From Bacillota bacterium (GTDB taxonomy: Bacteria; Bacillota; Clostridia; Oscillospirales; Ruminococcaceae), in contig JAEWWT010000018.1 in NCBI GenBank assembly GCA_023396225.1, forward strand, positions 1 through 64,000: DNA of 64,000 bases, read 5' to 3'. A program made the position numbers and the translations under genes. The notes beneath the pieces were generated by a model that was not told where the DNA came from, ran no database searches, and saw only the letters and a program-made list of their open reading frames with translations. Shown here piece after piece: positions 62,259 to 64,000 of this stretch (positions are counted from its first letter, which is position 1; every line of letters begins with the position of its first letter).

Positions 62259-62738
62259 ATGACACTTTATATCAAACAAAAAGTATTTGCACTGGTTGAC
62301 AGCTATTCTATTTTTGACAGATGTAATTCACCTGTATTTAATGTTAAAAAGCAATTTTTTTCTTTTCCACCAAAGTTTTTTATTTATGACCATAATGGGA
62401 TTGAACTGATGAGGCTTGAAAAGAATTTCACTCTGTTTCTTGCAAGCTATGAAATTTATCAGGGAGAAAGACACCTTGCAAGTGTTCAGAAAGAGCTTTC
62501 ATTTTTAAAATCCAAATTTTCTATTAAAAGTGGATTTGGAAGTTATACAATTGACGGGGAAATATTTGATTATGATTTCTCAATATCAAAGGATGGGTAT
62601 TTAATCGGACGTGTTCACAAGGAATTATTATCCTGGGGTGACAGTTATGTTCTTGATATTGAAGACAATCAGAGTGCAGAATTTTTCTGTGCGTTGGTAA
62701 TTGCAATTGATAATTGTATTCACAATCAAAACAGCTGA
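62259..62738 (+). CDS. LURP-one-related (scramblase-like fold) protein
   Basis: 159 residues. The pattern 'MTLYIKQKVFALVDSYSIFD', then 'FFSFPPKFFIYDHNGIEL', 'SIKSGFGSYTIDGEIFDYDFSI' and 'GRVHKELLSWGDSYVLDIED' fits the beta-barrel LURP-one family, whose bacterial members have no known function. GGAG lies five bases before the ATG. No membrane span was seen. Confidence 0.8.
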   Translation: MTLYIKQKVFALVDSYSIFDRCNSPVFNVKKQFFSFPPKFFIYDHNGIELMRLEKNFTLFLASYEIYQGERHLASVQKELSFLKSKFSIKSGFGSYTIDGEIFDYDFSISKDGYLIGRVHKELLSWGDSYVLDIEDNQSAEFFCALVIAIDNCIHNQNS

Positions 62739-62891
62739 TATTTTTGAAAGAAAATAGCATAAAAAATAAGCTTTTCACGCTGCAATTTGTTCATTTACTG
62801 TAAAAATGACAGCATAAATTTTGCTTTACTGAACTAATTTCAATTTCAGATTCAAGACAGGAACAAATAGCAAAAAGGAATGGGGATAAAA

Positions 62892-63749
62892 ATGTCTGAA
62901 GATATAATTGTTTCGGAGGGTATCAGGTTTCATTATTCTAATGAAATTGAAGATGACCAGAAACCACCGAAAGAAATATTAAAGGGAATAGACCTCAAAA
63001 TTAAAAAAGGTGAATTTCTTGCAATATTGGGGCACAACGGTTCCGGAAAATCAACCATAGCAAAGCATATGAATGCTATTCTTATTCCGAATGAAGGTCA
63101 GATGCTTGTTGGCGGAATTGACACTAAGGATGAGGACAGGCTTTTCGATATAAGACGAAAGGTCGGAATGGTTTTTCAAAATCCTGATAACCAGATTGTT
63201 GCGACAATTGTTGAGGAAGATGTAGCTTTTGCGCTTGAAAATATCGGTGTTCCACCTGATGAAATGAGAGAACGTGTTGACGATTCGCTAAAGGCTGTCG
63301 GCATGTATGAATACCATGAGCATGCTCCGCACCAGCTTTCAGGAGGACAGAAGCAGAGAGTTGCCATTGCCGGAATTATTGCAATGAGGCCAGACTGTAT
63401 TGTTCTTGATGAACCTACTGCCATGCTTGACCCTAAGGGCAGAACGGAAGTACTCAAGACGATAAGAAAGCTTAACAAAGATTTCGGCATTACAATTGTT
63501 CTTATCACTCATTACATGGATGAGGCGGCAAAGGCTGATAGAATTGTTGTAATGGACAGCGGCAAAATAATACTTGATGATGTTCCTACAGAGGTGTTTT
63601 CAAATGTGGAAATGCTGAAAAATGTCGGACTTGATGTTCCGCAGGTTACGGAATTTATGTATCTTCTCGGACAGAGCGAGCTTGATACTGACACACATAT
63701 CATTACTGAAGATGAATGTGTTGAAAGAATGATTAAGATATTATCATAA
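62892..63749 (+). CDS. ecfA1: Energy-coupling factor transporter ATPase EcfA1
   Basis: 285 residues. Walker A 'GHNGSGKST', Q loop 'FQNPDNQ', signature '[14 protein letters not shown]', Walker B '[13 protein letters not shown]' and H loop 'LITHYMDE'. With EcfA2 and the EcfT membrane protein it powers uptake of vitamins or metals through interchangeable S-components. The ATG at 62892 has GGAATGGGG upstream. The next gene begins 35 bases later. Confidence 0.9.
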   Translation: MSEDIIVSEGIRFHYSNEIEDDQKPPKEILKGIDLKIKKGEFLAILGHNGSGKSTIAKHMNAILIPNEGQMLVGGIDTKDEDRLFDIRRKVGMVFQNPDNQIVATIVEEDVAFALENIGVPPDEMRERVDDSLKAVGMYEYHEHAPHQLSGGQKQRVAIAGIIAMRPDCIVLDEPTAMLDPKGRTEVLKTIRKLNKDFGITIVLITHYMDEAAKADRIVVMDSGKIILDDVPTEVFSNVEMLKNVGLDVPQVTEFMYLLGQSELDTDTHIITEDECVERMIKILS

Positions 63750-63784
63750 ATATGGGTAATATCTCGGAAAGGAAACACCGAATA

Positions 63785-64000
63785 ATGTCAGTTATTAAGA
63801 CTGAAAATTTAACCTATACTTACAGCATAGGATCTCCGTTTGAAAAAACTGCGGTTAACAATGTTAACCTTGAAATAGAGGACGGTGAGCTTGTCGGCAT
63901 AATCGGTCATACAGGCTCGGGAAAGTCCACTCTTATTCAGCATCTGAACGGACTTATCAAGCCTACATCGGGCAAAATATATATTGACGGACAGGATATA
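63785..64000 (+). CDS. ecfA2: Energy-coupling factor transporter ATPase EcfA2, cut by window edge
   Basis: The first 72 codons are seen: '[17 protein letters not shown]', Walker A '[10 protein letters not shown]' and '[17 protein letters not shown]', typical of the second ECF ATPase. The paired gene order ecfA1-ecfA2 supports the name; ecfT probably follows outside the window. Confidence 0.85.
   Translation, partial: MSVIKTENLTYTYSIGSPFEKTAVNNVNLEIEDGELVGIIGHTGSGKSTLIQHLNGLIKPTSGKIYIDGQDI

Overview
The window is low-GC chromosomal DNA of a strictly anaerobic member of the Clostridia. The best fit is a Ruminococcus-like Oscillospiraceae genome, judged from AdhE, Rex, FeoB, Fhs, an ECF transporter, many TTG starts and Tyr/Asn-rich secreted proteins. 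This placement is inferred from gene content and style only. No rRNA, tRNA or CRISPR array was recognised.

Left edge (1-6.5 kb): the end of a decayed siphovirus-like prophage on the minus strand. An intact run of tape measure, distal tail, Gp37-like tail protein and tail fibre is preceded by broken copies of the same gene types: a 5'-truncated Gp37-like gene, a 51-codon tail-fibre stub and a frameshifted tape-measure-like 3' end. The phage DNA abuts the 3' half of an AEC-family transporter gene near 5.99-6.01 kb, so one edge of the prophage lies inside that gene.

6.6-25 kb: a zinc-ribbon membrane protein, a flavodoxin with a very long disordered tail, a SpoIIQ-like M23 protein, and a response regulator / ABC ATPase / permease / histidine kinase operon that also holds a 19-codon hydrophobic ORF. 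These are followed by an SGNH lipoprotein, queH, a DtxR-type regulator, a Nudix hydrolase, a CorC/HlyC-type CBS protein, an AIM24-like protein, glyQS, a TIM-barrel epimerase and secDF.

25-40 kb: an RlmB-type methyltransferase with a tandem-repeat N-terminus, a very large membrane protein that looks like a P-type ATPase without its catalytic motifs, feoB, DUF6062-like and OGG1-like genes, a tautomerase, a phosphoesterase, a DacF-type carboxypeptidase with an unusual second motif, a Tyr/Asn/Ser-rich secreted repeat protein, and several unknowns.

40-54 kb: a redox and carbon block (adhE, rex, NADP-isocitrate dehydrogenase, aconitase). A perfect Rex operator sits at the adhE promoter and a weaker candidate lies at the aconitase promoter. 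Then come a GNAT acetyltransferase, an orphan eukaryotic-type HisA, ahcY, rhomboid, RodA/FtsW and fhs. 54-64 kb: a GGDEF protein, cdd, ruvC-ruvA-X-ruvB where X is a probably inactive alkaline-phosphatase-fold protein, glmM, an rRNA methyltransferase, a LURP-one-like protein and ecfA1-ecfA2 (the latter cut by the window edge).

Repeats: three copies of a roughly 113-bp element with terminal inverted repeats (a MITE) lie at 17.1, 48.2 and 62.1 kb. A nested inverted-repeat cluster fills 51.0-51.67 kb, and a compact palindromic block precedes cdd. The most unusual points are the two apparent pseudoenzymes, a short ORF that runs without a stop through a terminator-like hairpin (39.9-40.1 kb), and the hairpin wedged between the ribosome binding site and start codon of cdd.
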